Assembly: GCF_019320115.1 (NCBI RefSeq)
Contig: NC_089584.1
Span: forward strand, 101,356,320 to 101,420,319
Direction: 5' to 3'
DNA: 64,000 nucleotides
Source: Miscanthus floridulus
Lineage: Eukaryota > Streptophyta > Magnoliopsida > Poales > Poaceae
Positions 1 through 11,307 of the stretch are shown here, piece after piece. The notes beneath the pieces are model-generated. The model saw only the letters and a list, made by a program, of their open reading frames with translations, did not search any database and was not told the origin of the DNA. The position numbers and the translations under genes were made by a program. Position 1 is the first letter of the stretch. Each line of letters begins with the position of its first letter.

Positions 1-163
1 TGGACGAAGGCGACGTGGTGATCCGATGATCAACACTTTAAGAAAGACCTTAGAAGCACAAGAGAAGACCCAAGATATCAAGCAAAGTCCAAGCACGAAG
101 ATTGGAACCAAGTCATACGCAAGATCACGAAGAAATGAGCTCACTGTGGTGACTGGATGCAGG

Positions 164-395
164 ACCGGACGCTGGATAAGCAACCGGACGCTGCGACCGG
201 ACGCTGGGCAAGTGGCTCGGCAGACAGGCGACTGGATCCCTGACCGGACGCTGGTGGCAACTGACCGGACGCAGGATAGCAGCGTCCGATCGATTACAGT
301 AAGGTTCCAGAGCGGCACATCTGCGACCGGACGACCGGACGCTGGCCAGCGTCTGATCAGCATATTGCCGGCTCAACTGTCGGGACGACCGGACG
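164..395 (+). repeat. Cluster of eight CCGGACG words in LTR
   Basis: The word CCGGACG, usually extended to ACCGGACGCTGG, occurs at 164, 184, 197, 244, 265, 327, 335 and 389 with irregular spacing. Inverted forms (AGCGTCCG near 285, TCCGGTC near 399 and 418) lie among them. The copies are dispersed rather than tandem and lie upstream of the LTR TATA box, so in U3. Confidence 0.8.
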
Positions 396-477
396 CATCC
401 GGTCAGGACGATTCAGTGTCCGGTCAGTAGCAGTTTTGCGGGAATTCAACCCCAATGGCTACTTTCTCAATGGGGCT

Positions 478-485
478 TATAAATA
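478..485 (+). promoter_or_regulatory. TATA box of the left LTR
   Basis: TATAAATA preceded by GGGGCT, downstream of the GC-rich repeat cluster and far upstream of the C-run near the LTR end. This is the usual place of the U3 promoter in an LTR. Confidence 0.6.
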
Positions 486-1276
486 CAACCCCCAACCGGC
501 CATTTGAGGCGTGTGGAGCTGAGGAAACATACCAAGGGTGTTGATACATCATTTTAGTGATCTTCACATGCATAGTGCTTAGAGTTTTGTTAGGTGATTA
601 GCATAAGTGCTTTGTGAAGTGCTTAGGTTGATTAGACCACCGCTTATGCGCTTGCTCTAGGTTTATGCATAGTGTTTAGTGAGGTTTGCATACCTCTTGC
701 CACCCCGTGCTTGCGAGCACAAGTGTTGTACATCGGAGGGGCTTGAAGTCTTGCGAGATCACACCAACCGCGTTTGTGGTGTGGCCGCCACCGTGTACCG
801 GAGGGAACAAGGCCCGCGGCGTTTTGGCCGGAAGCTTGATAGTGAAGACGGCGGGGAGCATCCGGGAGAGGCTTGCCAAGAGGCACATCGGAGACCCACT
901 TGCGCGTGGGGAAGGTCCGAGGCTATCCACGGAGTTACCCGACCGGGAGCTTGGCCCTTGTGAGGGATTCCTTGCGAGGGGCTCCAACGAGGACTAGGGG
1001 AAGCTTGCGCGCTTCTCGATACCTCGGTAAAAATACCGGAGTCGTCGACGGGAGTTTGCATATCTCTACCTTGCTCTTTAGCTTCCGCATTTACATTGTT
1101 TACTTTACTATGTTTGCGGTAGAGATAGCAACACACTAGCAAAACCATAGTTGCACATCTAGATAGTTTATCTATTGCATAGGTTTTGCTAGGGTTAGAA
1201 AAAGAGGCCATAGTTTAGAGTAAGAATTTTAAGTTGCCTAATTCACCCCCCCCTCTTAGGCGTCACGGTCCGTTCA

Positions 1277-2325
1277 GTATAGAACAAGTCAGTAGTTTCA
1301 GATTTATGCATTCGGTTGTCATTGTTAACAATCCAACTGACAAACTAAAATAGCCAAAAGTGGAGCTAGAGTTTTAGCCTATTTTCATAACGAGGCGGGC
1401 CATAACGAGCCAAGCCAAAACCAGACGAGCTGCCTCATTATGCAGCCCACTGCTAATATTTTTTTCTCTTTTGTCACAGCGACATGTTACCATAGGTCAT
1501 ATTTGGTTGGAACTAGTAGATATTGTTACCACAGCCAATAATCTTGTGGCAATATATCAAGTATGTTGCCAGTATTTGTTTAACATTGTGCATTTCTGTT
1601 GCATAAGGTCACCAAAAATTTCTGTTCGGCTGATAAGTTCAAGCGAAGAGAACGTTGCAATAGATAGATCCACTTGTATTACAAAAAGAAAAAAATATAC
1701 CATTGCATTATTAGGGTAAATTTCCTTGCGCTACATTGCCTCTCCTTAACTCCATAACTCCGCTACCCATTGCACTACCAGGCACCCTGGCAGCGACACA
1801 CAATTAGTTTTTCCAGTTGAATTGAGGCATGATTTGGATCTGCCAATAACTAATGCAGAAAAATCGTGGTACCATCCTTCCCTCTAAACATATGTATCCG
1901 CAGACATAGTAACCATAAGATTGCCATGATAATAGGATCTAGGGCTTCATTGATGCAGTCCCCTGCAGGGTGTGGAGCACGTGGGGCCAATATGCTACTC
2001 CATTCGTTCTCTTTTACAAGGCGCATACATATATTAAGATTCAGACTTTAAATTCTTTGAATACAGTTAGATTAATATATAATTATCATAGGTTTACAAG
2101 AATAAACAATTAGTATAAAATAAATAAATGATTAAAGTGTAATTTATGAGACTTTCACTACTACAGAAAGGATGATCACCGCCGGTTATGTGAGAATCGA
2201 TGGCTTGCTTTCCTTCGTAAAATAGAGGAAATAAAACATCCACTTCAAGCTCCTGGGAAATTTTGCTACATGTGAATGGAGGGATGAGCAAGTCCTTTCA
2301 CTAGAATGAAGGAATATGTTATTAT
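1277..2325. other. Intergenic, nothing recognised
   Basis: AT-rich sequence right of the LTR. Only short open frames without recognisable motifs. No structural RNA or repeat was identified by eye. Confidence 0.5.
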
Positions 2326-2547
2326 GGGTGTGTTTGGTTTGGGGAACGAGGTGGTCCATCTTCTTCTGACTCACTTTTTTTATTTGGTTTGTGGAATGGA
2401 ATGAGTTGATCCATTATCACCTCATTCTTCACAACCTAATAATTAGTTATGCATGAGGAATGAGTTGATTCCACCAAAATTCATACGATGAACTCATGAT
2501 GCATCACCTCATGAAGCATAGGGTGACTCTACAAACCAAACACACCA
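2326..2547. mobile_element. MITE with GGTGTGTTTGGTTTG terminal inverted repeats
   Basis: A 15-bp perfect inverted repeat, GGTGTGTTTGGTTTG at 2327-2341 and its complement at 2532-2546, encloses about 190 bp of non-coding DNA with further imperfect complementarity. Such ends are typical of grass Tourist-like (PIF/Harbinger) or hAT-derived MITEs. The target duplication is ambiguous (TAT on both sides is possible), so the superfamily is left open. Confidence 0.65.
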
Positions 2548-2610
2548 TATATTCATGTGTTCCAAACACTCATTCCTATAAAAATTCTGTGTTTTTCAAT
2601 CAACTATTTT

Positions 2611-3420
2611 CTTTTTTGAAACGGAACCGGCAGAACTGCCTGTTGTATTAAAAAGAAGGGATCCTACAAAGGCACTGTGCAAACATATACAACTGTGTAC
2701 AAAAAGACCAAAGCCCTCTAGGCCTCAAATCAAGCACACAATAATAAGTTGGAGACGTGTTTTGCTCCCGCCATTGCCCATAGACCTGCCTCATCCTTGA
2801 TCTTCTGAAGGAGCTGCGTTGGTGTGGATTCTTTGCGCTCAAAGATTCTTGCATTTATTTCATTCCACACCATCCAACAGACAAGAATGATGATGTAGCG
2901 TAGTCCTCGTCTTGTAGTCGAAGGTGTTCGATCTAAGTTGTCCCACCAAGTTTGTACCGAGTCTCCTAGCACCCAGGTAGAAGATCGCACGTGCTCATTA
3001 CCTAGCCAGACAAGAATGCTCTCCTAGATACGCCTAGTGTAACGACAGTCTTGAAAGAGATGGACTCTTGACTGCGCCTGCAATGGGGATACACACCATT
3101 ATTTGGCCATGCCCGCGCTTGTAGTTATCGGAGGTCTAGATTCTGTTTTGGATGACGAGCCACCCAAAGAATTTGTACTTTGGCAGCGCCCAGACTTTCC
3201 AAATTAGGCATTTGAAATTTGTCATTGTTGATTACTTTGGCAGCACCCAGACTTTCCAAATTAGGCATTTGAAATTTGTCATTGTTGATCCAATGAATTG
3301 CACGTGCTAGGCCGATCCTGTTGTGAATTTTCCATCCAACTTATCCTTCCAATTGATGTTGTCTTTCCTGTCCGATTGGAGCTGAATGTGGTTTAGAGCG
3401 CTCCAAAACTGGACATACTC
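2611..3420 (-). pseudogene. LINE (L1-type) 3' fragment, zf-RVT region
   Basis: The minus strand between about 2730 and 3420 decodes to the C-terminal part of a plant LINE ORF2: a Trp-rich segment with VWNEINARIFERKE and LLQKIKDEAGLWAMAGAK, typical of the end of the zf-RVT region after the reverse transcriptase. The 3' end on the minus strand reaches a short A-run (T-run at 2612-2617 on +), as expected of retroposition. The 5' portion with RT and endonuclease is absent, so this is a dead, 5'-truncated copy with shifts and stops. Confidence 0.7.
3176..3289 (-). repeat. 57-bp tandem duplication inside the LINE fragment
   Basis: Two adjacent 57-bp units, 3176-3232 and 3233-3289, differ visibly at one position (CGCCC versus CACCC). 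The period equals 19 codons. It is a local duplication in the LINE remnant. Confidence 0.9.
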
Positions 3421-4699
3421 CACGGAGTGTTAGGAAATCATCGTCTATTTTCTACCTACACTCATTTTCTATTCACGTGTTTTCTTCATTTCCTCTATTT
3501 TGCAATCCTCCGTTCCAACAGACCCTGTTGAACTGGAGCAGGAAAAGCTTGTTGCTCAGAGTATGGATTTGTTGAAGATCAGAGAAGGATAGGTATTTGC
3601 ACCCAGATAAGCAAAGATGCAATGCACATGAACGTTACCATTCGCAGGGTATCGGTGCAGCACAACTACAATTCCGCATACCCACTCAACTGCATGGATA
3701 AGCCTAAAGTAGATGATATCAGGACATCAGGTATCGATATTGATCTAGCAACCGAGATGTGAACGGAGGAAGCGAGGCTTAGGTAAAAATCAGATGGCTG
3801 ACGAGTACCTCCAGGTCTGTCACTTTGTCGCGCGCTTGCTCCACCGCCATGATCCGTACGTGGATGGTGTAGGGAGAGTGGCGAAACGGGGCCTTAACTT
3901 TCCCCACACACACCACGTATTGCTGCCTCAGATCCATATCCATCCGTTTGCCTTCGAGCCCGTGGATCCGGAGGAATACTCGAGCTGATAAGTATGAGGG
4001 CGGCTGGTGGCGCGATGGCCCGTGCTCCCCGCAACCGCAGCGAAAGCGGAAGCGGAAGCGAGGGACGTGCCCTGCTTGTTCGCGCACAGGCGCAGAAAGG
4101 GGAAAACGATCCTCTTGTCCAAGTGGATATGAGGTGACACACCAACTTTCCAGAACGTCCTGGAAGCTTCGTGAATGTTCTGCATGCGTGCACAAATTTG
4201 CACACTAGCGTCGCTCGCTGGGCCTGCATACCTGCAGCCTACAAGCAAAACTATATCCTGCTCCTGCATTCCTATTTCCTGCTCTTAGAACTATCGGTGC
4301 TGCCGTGCTGGCCATGCGTCCATCGTTACGGATACAAGTGGATATCTAATTGTATTTTCTAATAAGTCAGCCAATTAGTTACGTGCCACGTTTAAGTGGC
4401 GCGTCTGTGTACTTACATTTAAGTTCTCAGCTTGACATGAATACTTCTATCTTTTAGGAATAATTTTAGAAGAAAAACTATATATGTTATTAACTTTGCT
4501 AATATCAAAATCTACTGCTTAGTTTGTCAGACGTGTTCATTAGGGTGATTATGTTTCTAAAAGGACACATAATTTTAGCTTATTTTAGCAAGTTTTAAAT
4601 CAATCCGATAAACCAAAACAAATGAAACTTGCACCACCCTCTATGCGTGCAAATTTCTATCTGAGCACCTTTTGCTTCTGTTTTCTATGTCGTAATATC
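3421..4699. other. Intergenic, no supported gene
   Basis: Overlapping open frames on both strands at 3779-4269 have basic, low-complexity translations (from repeats such as GCGGAAGCGGAAGCG near 4045) and no recognisable domain, so they are not called. Confidence 0.4.
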
Positions 4700-4701
4700 T
4701 A

Positions 4702-4844
4702 CTCTCTCTGTTCTAAATTATAAGTCGCTTTGACTTTTCTGATACATCCATTTTACTATGTATTTAAATATAATATATGTCTAGATATGTAGCAAAATGG
4801 GTATAAAAAAAGTCAAAACGACTTATAATTTGGAATGGAGGGAT
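4702..4844. mobile_element. Stowaway (Tc1/mariner-type) MITE
   Basis: About 143 bp bounded by TA at 4700-4701 and 4845-4846. The left arm CTCTCTCTGTTCTAAATTAT and the right arm ending in TTTGGAATGGAGGGAT form long imperfect inverted repeats that include AAGTCGxTTTGAC / GTCAAAACGACTT. This matches the classic grass Stowaway family with CTCCCTCCGTTCC-like ends and TA target duplication. Confidence 0.85.
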
Positions 4845-4846
4845 TA

Positions 4847-5610
4847 TTAATTTGTTTTTTCCTTGGTCTACTGCTGCACTTACAAAATTGTGTTAAGCAT
4901 GTTTATACCATATTGATTTCAGGTGGCTTTTGCTTTTACTAGCTAGCTGAGGGAAAACTTTTATACATAACTTGCAATTAGATAAAGCCATACAGGTTCT
5001 ACTGTTAATATCCCAATGAAAGTGCTGTTTTTTTTTCTTCTTATGCCTAGATACCAATCTTATCGAGAACCAAGCTATTTATAACATGCCAAGGTCAGAA
5101 GAAGTGGTTGCAAACTAATTAAGCTATGTTTCTTATGGTGAATGCTTGCCACTCGAGTTCGAGTCACTCAGTATGTGTGCTTGCATTTTGGCCAACTATT
5201 CTTTTCAATTTTTGGACATGTGCCCGCCAGCATTAAGACGTTTATGGTGACTTCTTTAATTTCAAGACTAGCCGGTGTTTTGGTATTTATATTACATTTT
5301 GCTAAAAATGGAAAGTTACATTAGTGGAGATAGGTTAGTTATCTCAAAGCTTAGAAAATGTATTTTTTTTTAAAAAGCTAGATACACAACACCAACAAAG
5401 AGAGCTGCGGTCCATTATATATTTATATTGACTATAAACATATGCTTAAACCACTTAGCTGTAATTAGATTCCATGTCCCATGAGAATCTAGAGTCGGAG
5501 CTCTAGCAAACAAGACAAAATATAACTATGACATTGGATTTTTTTTTATTATTCCATTTTGTTTAGTGTTGAATCATTTTTTCCATCTTGTAAATTTGGC
5601 ATTTATCTTA
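4847..5610. other. Intergenic, nothing recognised
   Basis: AT-rich spacer between two Stowaway-type elements. No gene, RNA or repeat supported. Confidence 0.5.
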
Positions 5611-5612
5611 TA

Positions 5613-6195
5613 CTACTTCAGTCCCAAATAAGATGCAATTATGGGTTTAGATTGATCATCAATATTTTCTTAAGTCATTTGACTATGTTTTATAGAAAAT
5701 ATTATTAATATTTGGGACTCTAAATAAGTATATTATGAAAATACTCCCTCTGTCTCTGAAAGATTCTATTTCTAGCCCCAAAAAATTGTCTCCAAAAGAA
5801 TCGATTTCTGGAGGTGAACGGTCTACGGATCCACATTAATCTAGTATGGGTCGCATTTAACACAACCTCTCTCTTCTGCGCTGCTATTGGATACTCTAAA
5901 CAACACTACTTAGTTAAGCTTCTTGATATTTAGAGAGCTATTAAGGTTCAACAGTTTAATGAGGGACGGCATAGTCTTTTATCTTCGTTGCTAATCTGTC
6001 CTAAAGTTGCTTGAAATTCATTCTTCTAGGGACAGATGGAGTATATTCTATGATTGATCTACTTATACTTATTCACTTGTCAAAAAGATACTCATTCGGT
6101 GTCATAAATGTTAATATCTTTTTTGCATAGATTTGATCAAACTTAATTAAAACTGTATGACTCCTCGATAAGTGAAAATTGCATTTGTTTTGTAG
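5613..6195. mobile_element. Stowaway-like MITE interrupted by a second MITE
   Basis: The left arm starts CTACTTCAGTCCCAAATAAG after TA at 5611-5612. The degenerate right arm around 6170-6195 (AAAATTGCATTTGTTTTG) is roughly its complement. Internal sequence continues across the inner insertion: 5613-5743 plus 6044-6195 give a normal-length element. The right boundary is approximate. Confidence 0.65.
5744..6041. mobile_element. Inner Stowaway-like MITE (298 bp) nested in another MITE
   Basis: Flanked by TA at 5742-5743 and 6042-6043. The left end CTCCCTCTGTCTCTGAAAGA and the right end CTAGGGACAGATGGAG are imperfect inverted complements. It has no coding capacity. It sits in the middle of the element spanning 5613-6195 and is therefore the younger insertion. 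Confidence 0.75.
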
Positions 6196-6458
6196 CACAT
6201 TTCAAATGAACACATATATCAGTTTCCTGGAAGCGAGACATAATTAGCTAGTATTTACTCCTAGTAGCAGCACAAACAAAATCATCTAGCCCCACGTTAA
6301 ACCAGAAGAGACCATGCATCGAGAGATATATGACAAGCTATAAGCGACATGTCACGTCAGTTTCTATCTTGAGTAGGTTTGTCTCTACCCTAAAGATAGT
6401 CAGTGTGCAGTGTATCTACCTTACACCAATTAATTAACACGCTCTGATCTCTGGTTGA

Positions 6459-7443
6459 TCAGTGGCCTGGCTGATGCATCCCGGCGACGAAGAAGCGGCC
6501 GGAGGCGGCATCTTGGGTGGCGTAATAGATGGTACCAGGGCTCACATGGTTGTGCATTCCCTCGTACATGGTCACAACATATCTCGGGTCGTCCTTGTCT
6601 CGCTCTACCCTTTTCTTGACGTTGCAGCCCTCCGTCGAGCACCGGTAGTAGTTCCTGCAAATCAATTCAATTCGTTGCAAGGTTCAGTCCAGCATGCATA
6701 TATGTACACATCGTTGTTGATTAGTTCATGATCATTAATCTCTCACTTTTGGGTTCTCAAATAATGACTTGCAAATTAAACTATCAGTGTTAGTAGCACA
6801 TTGCCCCCCATGCAAACTACGAAATATTGTATATATTTACCGCGGATTAGGGCTGTTCTTGACGGACTTCTTGCCGTACTTCCTCCATTTGTAGCCGTCG
6901 TCGAGTACCTCGTCGTCGTCCGACCTCACCCGGAACGCAATTCTGTCCGTCCTCCTCGGCGGCCCCTCACCCGCCGCAGCCGCACTCCTGGAAATACAAG
7001 TCGTCCAGGTTCACGAACCAGTTGATGAAACAAACGTGCACGTGGTGGCTCACGAGAAAGGCACCAGAAGTATTTTTTGCAAACAAAAGTGCACCACGTC
7101 TCTGCTGGAGTCTGGATCTGGACATATATGAAACTCACCTAGCATGACTGCTGTAGCCTGCAGCCGCGTCCGGGACGACGCGCTCGGCCGGCATAAGCGG
7201 CGGCGGCGTCGCGAACGCACCAGGTACAGCTGCCGGTGCCGGGACGGCGCCGCCTTCGTCCGACAGGCACTCGAAGACGTCCAGCTGCGCCGCCGTACCG
7301 AACGGGAAAGGGGCCGCGGGCCGAGAGCCGAAGTAGCTGGAGGTAGCAGAGCCGCCGCTGCACGGCTGGCGGTACGCCATGGCTGCTGGGAGGAGGACGT
7401 TGGCGTCGGCGAATGAACTGCGGGACGATCGCGCCATGAGCAT
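6459..7443 (-). CDS. WRKY transcription factor, group IIc-like, WRKYGKK variant (3 exons)
   Basis: Exons on the minus strand: 7139-7443, 6841-6987 and 6459-6654, with GT..AG borders (donors GTGAG and GTAAA; acceptors TTTCCAG and TTTGCAG) and matching phases, giving a 215-residue protein. An acidic D-rich run is followed by WRKYGKK at about residues 136-142, then a C-X4-C-X23-H-X-H zinc ligand set (C156, C161, H185, H187), typical of a single-domain group IIc WRKY. The second intron falls after the Arg of SPNPR, the conserved position for this group. The N-terminus is Ala/Pro/Ser-rich with no clear motif. WRKYGKK instead of WRKYGQK is known in the AtWRKY50/51/59 branch and grass relatives, and is associated with altered W-box preference. 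The likely role is a nuclear DNA-binding regulator of stress or defence genes (inferred). A second Met two codons downstream (7435-7437) could be the start. No internal damage is seen. Confidence 0.9.
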
Positions 7444-7502
7444 GGGCCGCCGACCGGGGCCAGCTGCAAGTAACTGTAGTGAGATGCGCGTCGAAGCGCT
7501 CG

Positions 7503-7510
7503 TTTTTATA
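7503..7510 (-). promoter_or_regulatory. Probable TATA box of the WRKY gene
   Basis: TATAAAAA on the minus strand, about 60 bp upstream of the predicted start codon at 7443. It would give a short leader of roughly 30 nt. The GC-rich DNA further upstream (7520-7760) fits a grass proximal promoter. Confidence 0.55.
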
Positions 7511-9824
7511 GCACGAGCGAAGGGCGATCAGCGACGGCGACATGGCGCGCGGGTGTGGGCTTCGCACCGGCCTTCCTGGGCGCGGGGGAGAAACTTCGGC
7601 GCGGGCGGGGTGGAGGCGTGGAGCCAACAGCCGCCCCGTTCCGAATTGTTGATTTGTTGCCGTCGCGCTCGCGCTCGCGGTCGCTGTCTGCCAATTTGGG
7701 GAGCCGTACGCAACGTGCGTGCGTAGCGGGTGAAAGGGAGGATGGGCCCATTTAATGCGGGATTTCTTTTTTAAAAATACATAAATAGAAAAGGTAAAAG
7801 TAGAATGCGCAAGCATCTTGAATCTTACTAGTAAACAAAGAAACTGCATGAATTATTTTTCATTTGATGGTATATAAGAGTCGTATAAATTTGTAAATTT
7901 TGTACCAACTTTATCTCTGGATAGAATTATAATTTTATTTTTAAAAATCATATGGAACATGTCGGAACATATTAATCCCGTGTTCTATAGAGGCAACGTA
8001 GAAAATTCTATTATAAAATTCCAATCCTCTAAAATTTTCATTTCCTTAATTTTTCTCTTATTTTAAAGGTGTCCCTGGCTCTAGGTGCCGGTATGGTGGC
8101 GGCTGCTGCAAAAAGGCGGGACTTGGGGAAGGAGTCTGTATGTAGTCTGTACTGTATAGGTGTAGAACGTTACGTCGCCATCAGAAAATTAAGAATAAAA
8201 TGGGATGCATAATTTTATGTGCGTTCAGAGATCAATCACACACATAAGTCAATAAATTATAGAAAGTATCGTCACAAATGTTTATTACATCGAGAATAAT
8301 ATCACATAGTCTTCACATAAATATAGTGGAAATATAAAAATAACTCTCTCGCGGAAGCTCCACAGCACAGTGTAGAAGGTTAGACTGATTTTTTTGGACA
8401 TTGAAGGAACTACATGTAATCATCTGTCACACCGGTTCACTAGAGACGATGGAAACATTATTTCCTGATTTTAGGTTGTGTTCGGTTATGAGGATGTTTG
8501 ATCCTGAGACACGAAGGGGCGGACTTCTTTTCGGTGCTTGATTGAGGGACGTAGATGATTGAGTCATCCTACCGAAGGCATATTTGCTTGATATTTGGGC
8601 TACTCAATCCCTCAAATCGGAAAGCTTATAAGCCATCCCTTGCGAACATTGTCTCGCGTCATCTCTACTTGGCCAGGGGCATGAGCGCAAGCGGAACGAT
8701 CAGTTGAGCATGATGGTTTAGGAAGAGGCACCGTGTTGCTTGGCGGCATGAGGAGGCCCCAGCAACAATAATGCGGGGCATGAGGAGGTTCAGGAAGCGA
8801 CGACACAGAGGAGAGTGGTGACACAAGGAGGTTCAGGAATGCTCGAAGATGGATGGGGCTGAGCGAGATGTCCAGTGGGACGAGCTCCTCCAATACCATG
8901 GACCCTCCTTAGGGGGAAGCCCCTATAGGCCAACCTCCTCCGGTGCTAGCGCCTAATTTTTTCCCCCTCATCAATCTCTGGGCTATATGAGAAGGAAGAA
9001 GAACATAGAATGACTGAGAAGAAAGAAGAACATAGAATGACATAAAAACTAGGACCGACCATATGCCTCTAACCAAATATAAATTAGATCCCATCTCAAA
9101 ATCATAGACATGATCATCTTATCCTCTACTTCGTTCTAAACTAAACACGTGCCAAGGTAGAGTGGATGCCGCTCTCCTACTCCACTCCTGAAGCATAGTG
9201 CTTTACTCTTCTAGTACTTCCATTGTTAAAACAAAAGGTTATAGAAAAAAATCCAAAGGAAACTAAATCCTACAAATTTCCTTCAGCAATCCTTCAATCC
9301 GGCCCCTAAAAAGTGACCTTCCACGGACGTCCCACTTGGCTAAATACGTAGCTGGTTGACGTGCCCGGCGTAGAGAGGAATGGAGAGTCCACGTGGATGC
9401 TATCCAGGGACCGGAGCTGGTGCCTGCCTGGCACCTGCCTGCCCAGCTGGAACACCAGGAGGATCTTCTAGGCAGGTTCCATTCCATCCGGCCGGCCGGC
9501 CCTGTCAGCTGTTGCAGCGGCCACCAACAAGGAAACACCTGCCGTTCTCGGCCACGGCGCGGTTCGAATCGACGACCAGAGGTCACGGCCTCACGGTCAC
9601 GGGCATGGCTTCCGTCCTTGTCAAAAAAAAAATATATCGTTCCGTTGACTTGTGGCTTGTGGTTGTGGAGCGCTGCCTGCTACGACTTGCGGTATTTTTG
9701 CGACGGCCACGTGGTGCGTGCGTGCGGTCCCCTGTCTCTCTGGCCAGCATCGGCGGCCGGCCGGGACTGAATAACAGGACATCGCTGACTAGTTGCTCGT
9801 GCCGTTCGCTATTTGCAGGCTGTG

Positions 9825-9825
<1 letters not shown>
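7511..9825. other. WRKY upstream region and intergenic DNA
   Basis: 7520-7760 is GC-rich promoter-like DNA. 7760-8470 is AT-rich. 8475-9150 has weak end similarity suggesting an old transposon, but no clear inverted repeats. 9260-9620 is GC-rich with a GGTTCGAATC box and an A-run at about 9623, possibly an old SINE-like scrap. No gene is supported. Confidence 0.4.

Positions 9826-9865
<40 letters not shown>
9826..9865 (+). repeat. 40-base G homopolymer
   Basis: An uninterrupted run of 40 G between TGTGC and CATATG. The strand could form G-quadruplexes. The run length may not be exact, because such runs are hard to sequence and assemble. Confidence 0.9.
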
Positions 9866-9867
<2 letters not shown>

Positions 9868-10421
9868 TATGACCGATACACTGGCTACGTGGAAGTTTCT
9901 ACAGCATCGTTCTGGTTCATTCATGGCCCATGCGAGTTCTGCAATTCTTCTACTGCTGTCACGGTCATCTAGCTACTAGTCCGGTTTGGCTGAAACCGTT
10001 TTGAACAGGGCGACGCCGACAGTAGCTGTGTACGATCATCGAGGTTCGACAGCATGCTTTTCCTTTCTGTAATCTGTACACTTCAGAAATGTGAAGTATT
10101 TTGTTCGATACTCCTCAGGAGCAAGTATACCCTTGACAACAAGACTGAATCTCAGACGCTGTTTTGGTGATTCTGTGTATGTAGCATGTAAAAAGGGCAA
10201 CCTGAGAGGCAGGGGAAGGTTTGAAAGCATCTGATGATCTGCCGAGGCCCTGGCCTTAAAGGATATTGATTCATTTAGAACCAAGAAATCCTAAAGTTGT
10301 GTACAAGCAAGGCCAGAGCCTCTTCATCGTAGCCTTCCTCACCTGAGCTTCCGGTTTGATGTAGTCAAGGAGAGCCACAAATCATCGTCTGAACAAGTCG
10401 GAGGATAAACGTTTATCAGCA
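9866..10421. other. Intergenic, nothing recognised
   Basis: Mixed-composition spacer between the G run and a cluster of small MITEs. No motif-bearing open frame. Confidence 0.45.
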
Positions 10422-10552
10422 TGTTCCGTTGGCTGGTTCATATCGTTGCTGATTCGTGAAGAAGTACTATTGGCTGGTTTGTGTGAGAAAAAAAATACTA
10501 TTTCAACTGAAAATTTACGATCGTTTATCACAGGCCACGGCCAAACGAACAA
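10422..10552. mobile_element. Small MITE, hAT-like family
   Basis: The left end TGTTCCGTTGGCTGGTTC and the right end GGCCAAACGAACA are inverted complements with few mismatches. The interior carries GGCTGGTTTGTGTGAGA and AAATACTAT, the hallmark of a very common grass MITE family with TGTTCGTTTGGCTG ends. The target duplication is not clear. Confidence 0.65.
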
Positions 10553-10992
10553 GCTGTATATACGAACATGACAACAACAGAAAGATTAAACGTACAGTAA
10601 TCATACTTCAGTTGCCCATGACAAAACTGAAACAGTTGCGTAAGAAAGACAGTAGCCAGTTAGCCACTAGCCACACACCTCTCTTAACAAGGCACGTGCC
10701 AAGCACGTTTTCGGGAAAAAAAAAGCCACTAGCCACACAGCACACAGAATGGCAGCCAGGCAGGCGTCCGCAGCAGCAGGTGCTCTGTTGCCGAACTGCT
10801 GGCCATCCAGCTTGTAGTCTCAGTCTCTCAGACTCTCAGTGCTACACATTTGAGTGGCGTGGATTACTGCCGATGCCCTGCACTGGTTTGGTACGTGAGC
10901 ATCGTGATCCCTTTCTGAACGGTAAATGTATATACCTGATAAGCATAGGCACGAACGACGCGATTCGAAAGACAATTACCCTATTTATTTGC

Positions 10993-11100
10993 CTGATAAG
11001 TCATGGTTGAAAATACTATTAACTGATTTATTATAAAAAAAAATACTATCAGTTGACTGAAAAAATATGGCTTATAAGTTAAGCCAACAGTACGAAGGCC
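10993..11100. mobile_element. MITE fragment related to the neighbours
   Basis: Contains GGTTGAAAATACTATTAACTG and GGCTTATAAGTTAAGCCAAC, resembling parts of the MITEs at 10422 and 11308. Ends are not defined. Confidence 0.4.
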
Positions 11101-11307
11101 TTTGGTGTCCCTATTCGTCGCTGTTTCACGCAATCTACTGCAGCAATAGATCTGCACCTACCAAGCATCGATCACTGCACGCTCTTGTTCGGAACTTGCC
11201 CGGAAATAGATAGAGATTCTTCGAAATAAGAGCTGCCTTCGCCTACATAAATACGTGACGTGCTCGTGTGACTGTGTGATCTAGTGTCAATCAGCATATC
11301 CTTACGG

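Larger units (their letters stand above)
1..1276 (+). mobile_element. LTR of an unidentified LTR retrotransposon (left end outside window)
   Basis: Non-coding sequence with LTR features: a GC-rich repeat cluster, a TATA box at 478-485, and a right end with the C-run followed by CTCTTAGGCGTCACGG and a terminal CA at 1275-1276, the ending seen in many grass copia LTRs. The C-run lies near the right end, so the LTR reads left to right. No second copy or matching duplication is in the window, so it may be a solo LTR or the 3' LTR of an element extending leftward. The small open frames here are not convincing genes. Confidence 0.65.

Noticed and set aside
26..430. 134-codon open frame across the CCGGACG repeat cluster
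   Set aside because: The translation simply reflects the repeated word, lies within an LTR U3 region and is matched by an open frame on the other strand.
3779..4269. Overlapping antisense open frames of 111-138 codons
   Set aside because: Several frames are open at once in biased sequence, the translations are basic and low-complexity, and no domain or splice pattern is visible.
8475..9150. Possible old DNA transposon (GTTGTGTTCGGTTATGAGG at one end, TCTAAACTAAACACG at the other)
   Set aside because: Ends pair poorly and no target duplication was found.
9540..9635. GGTTCGAATC B-box-like site followed by an A-run, suggesting a SINE or tRNA gene
   Set aside because: No convincing A box, no tRNA cloverleaf and no target duplication could be seen.
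9380..9979. 199-codon frame containing a polyglycine run
   Set aside because: The glycine run is the G40 homopolymer and the rest has no motif; another frame is open on the opposite strand.
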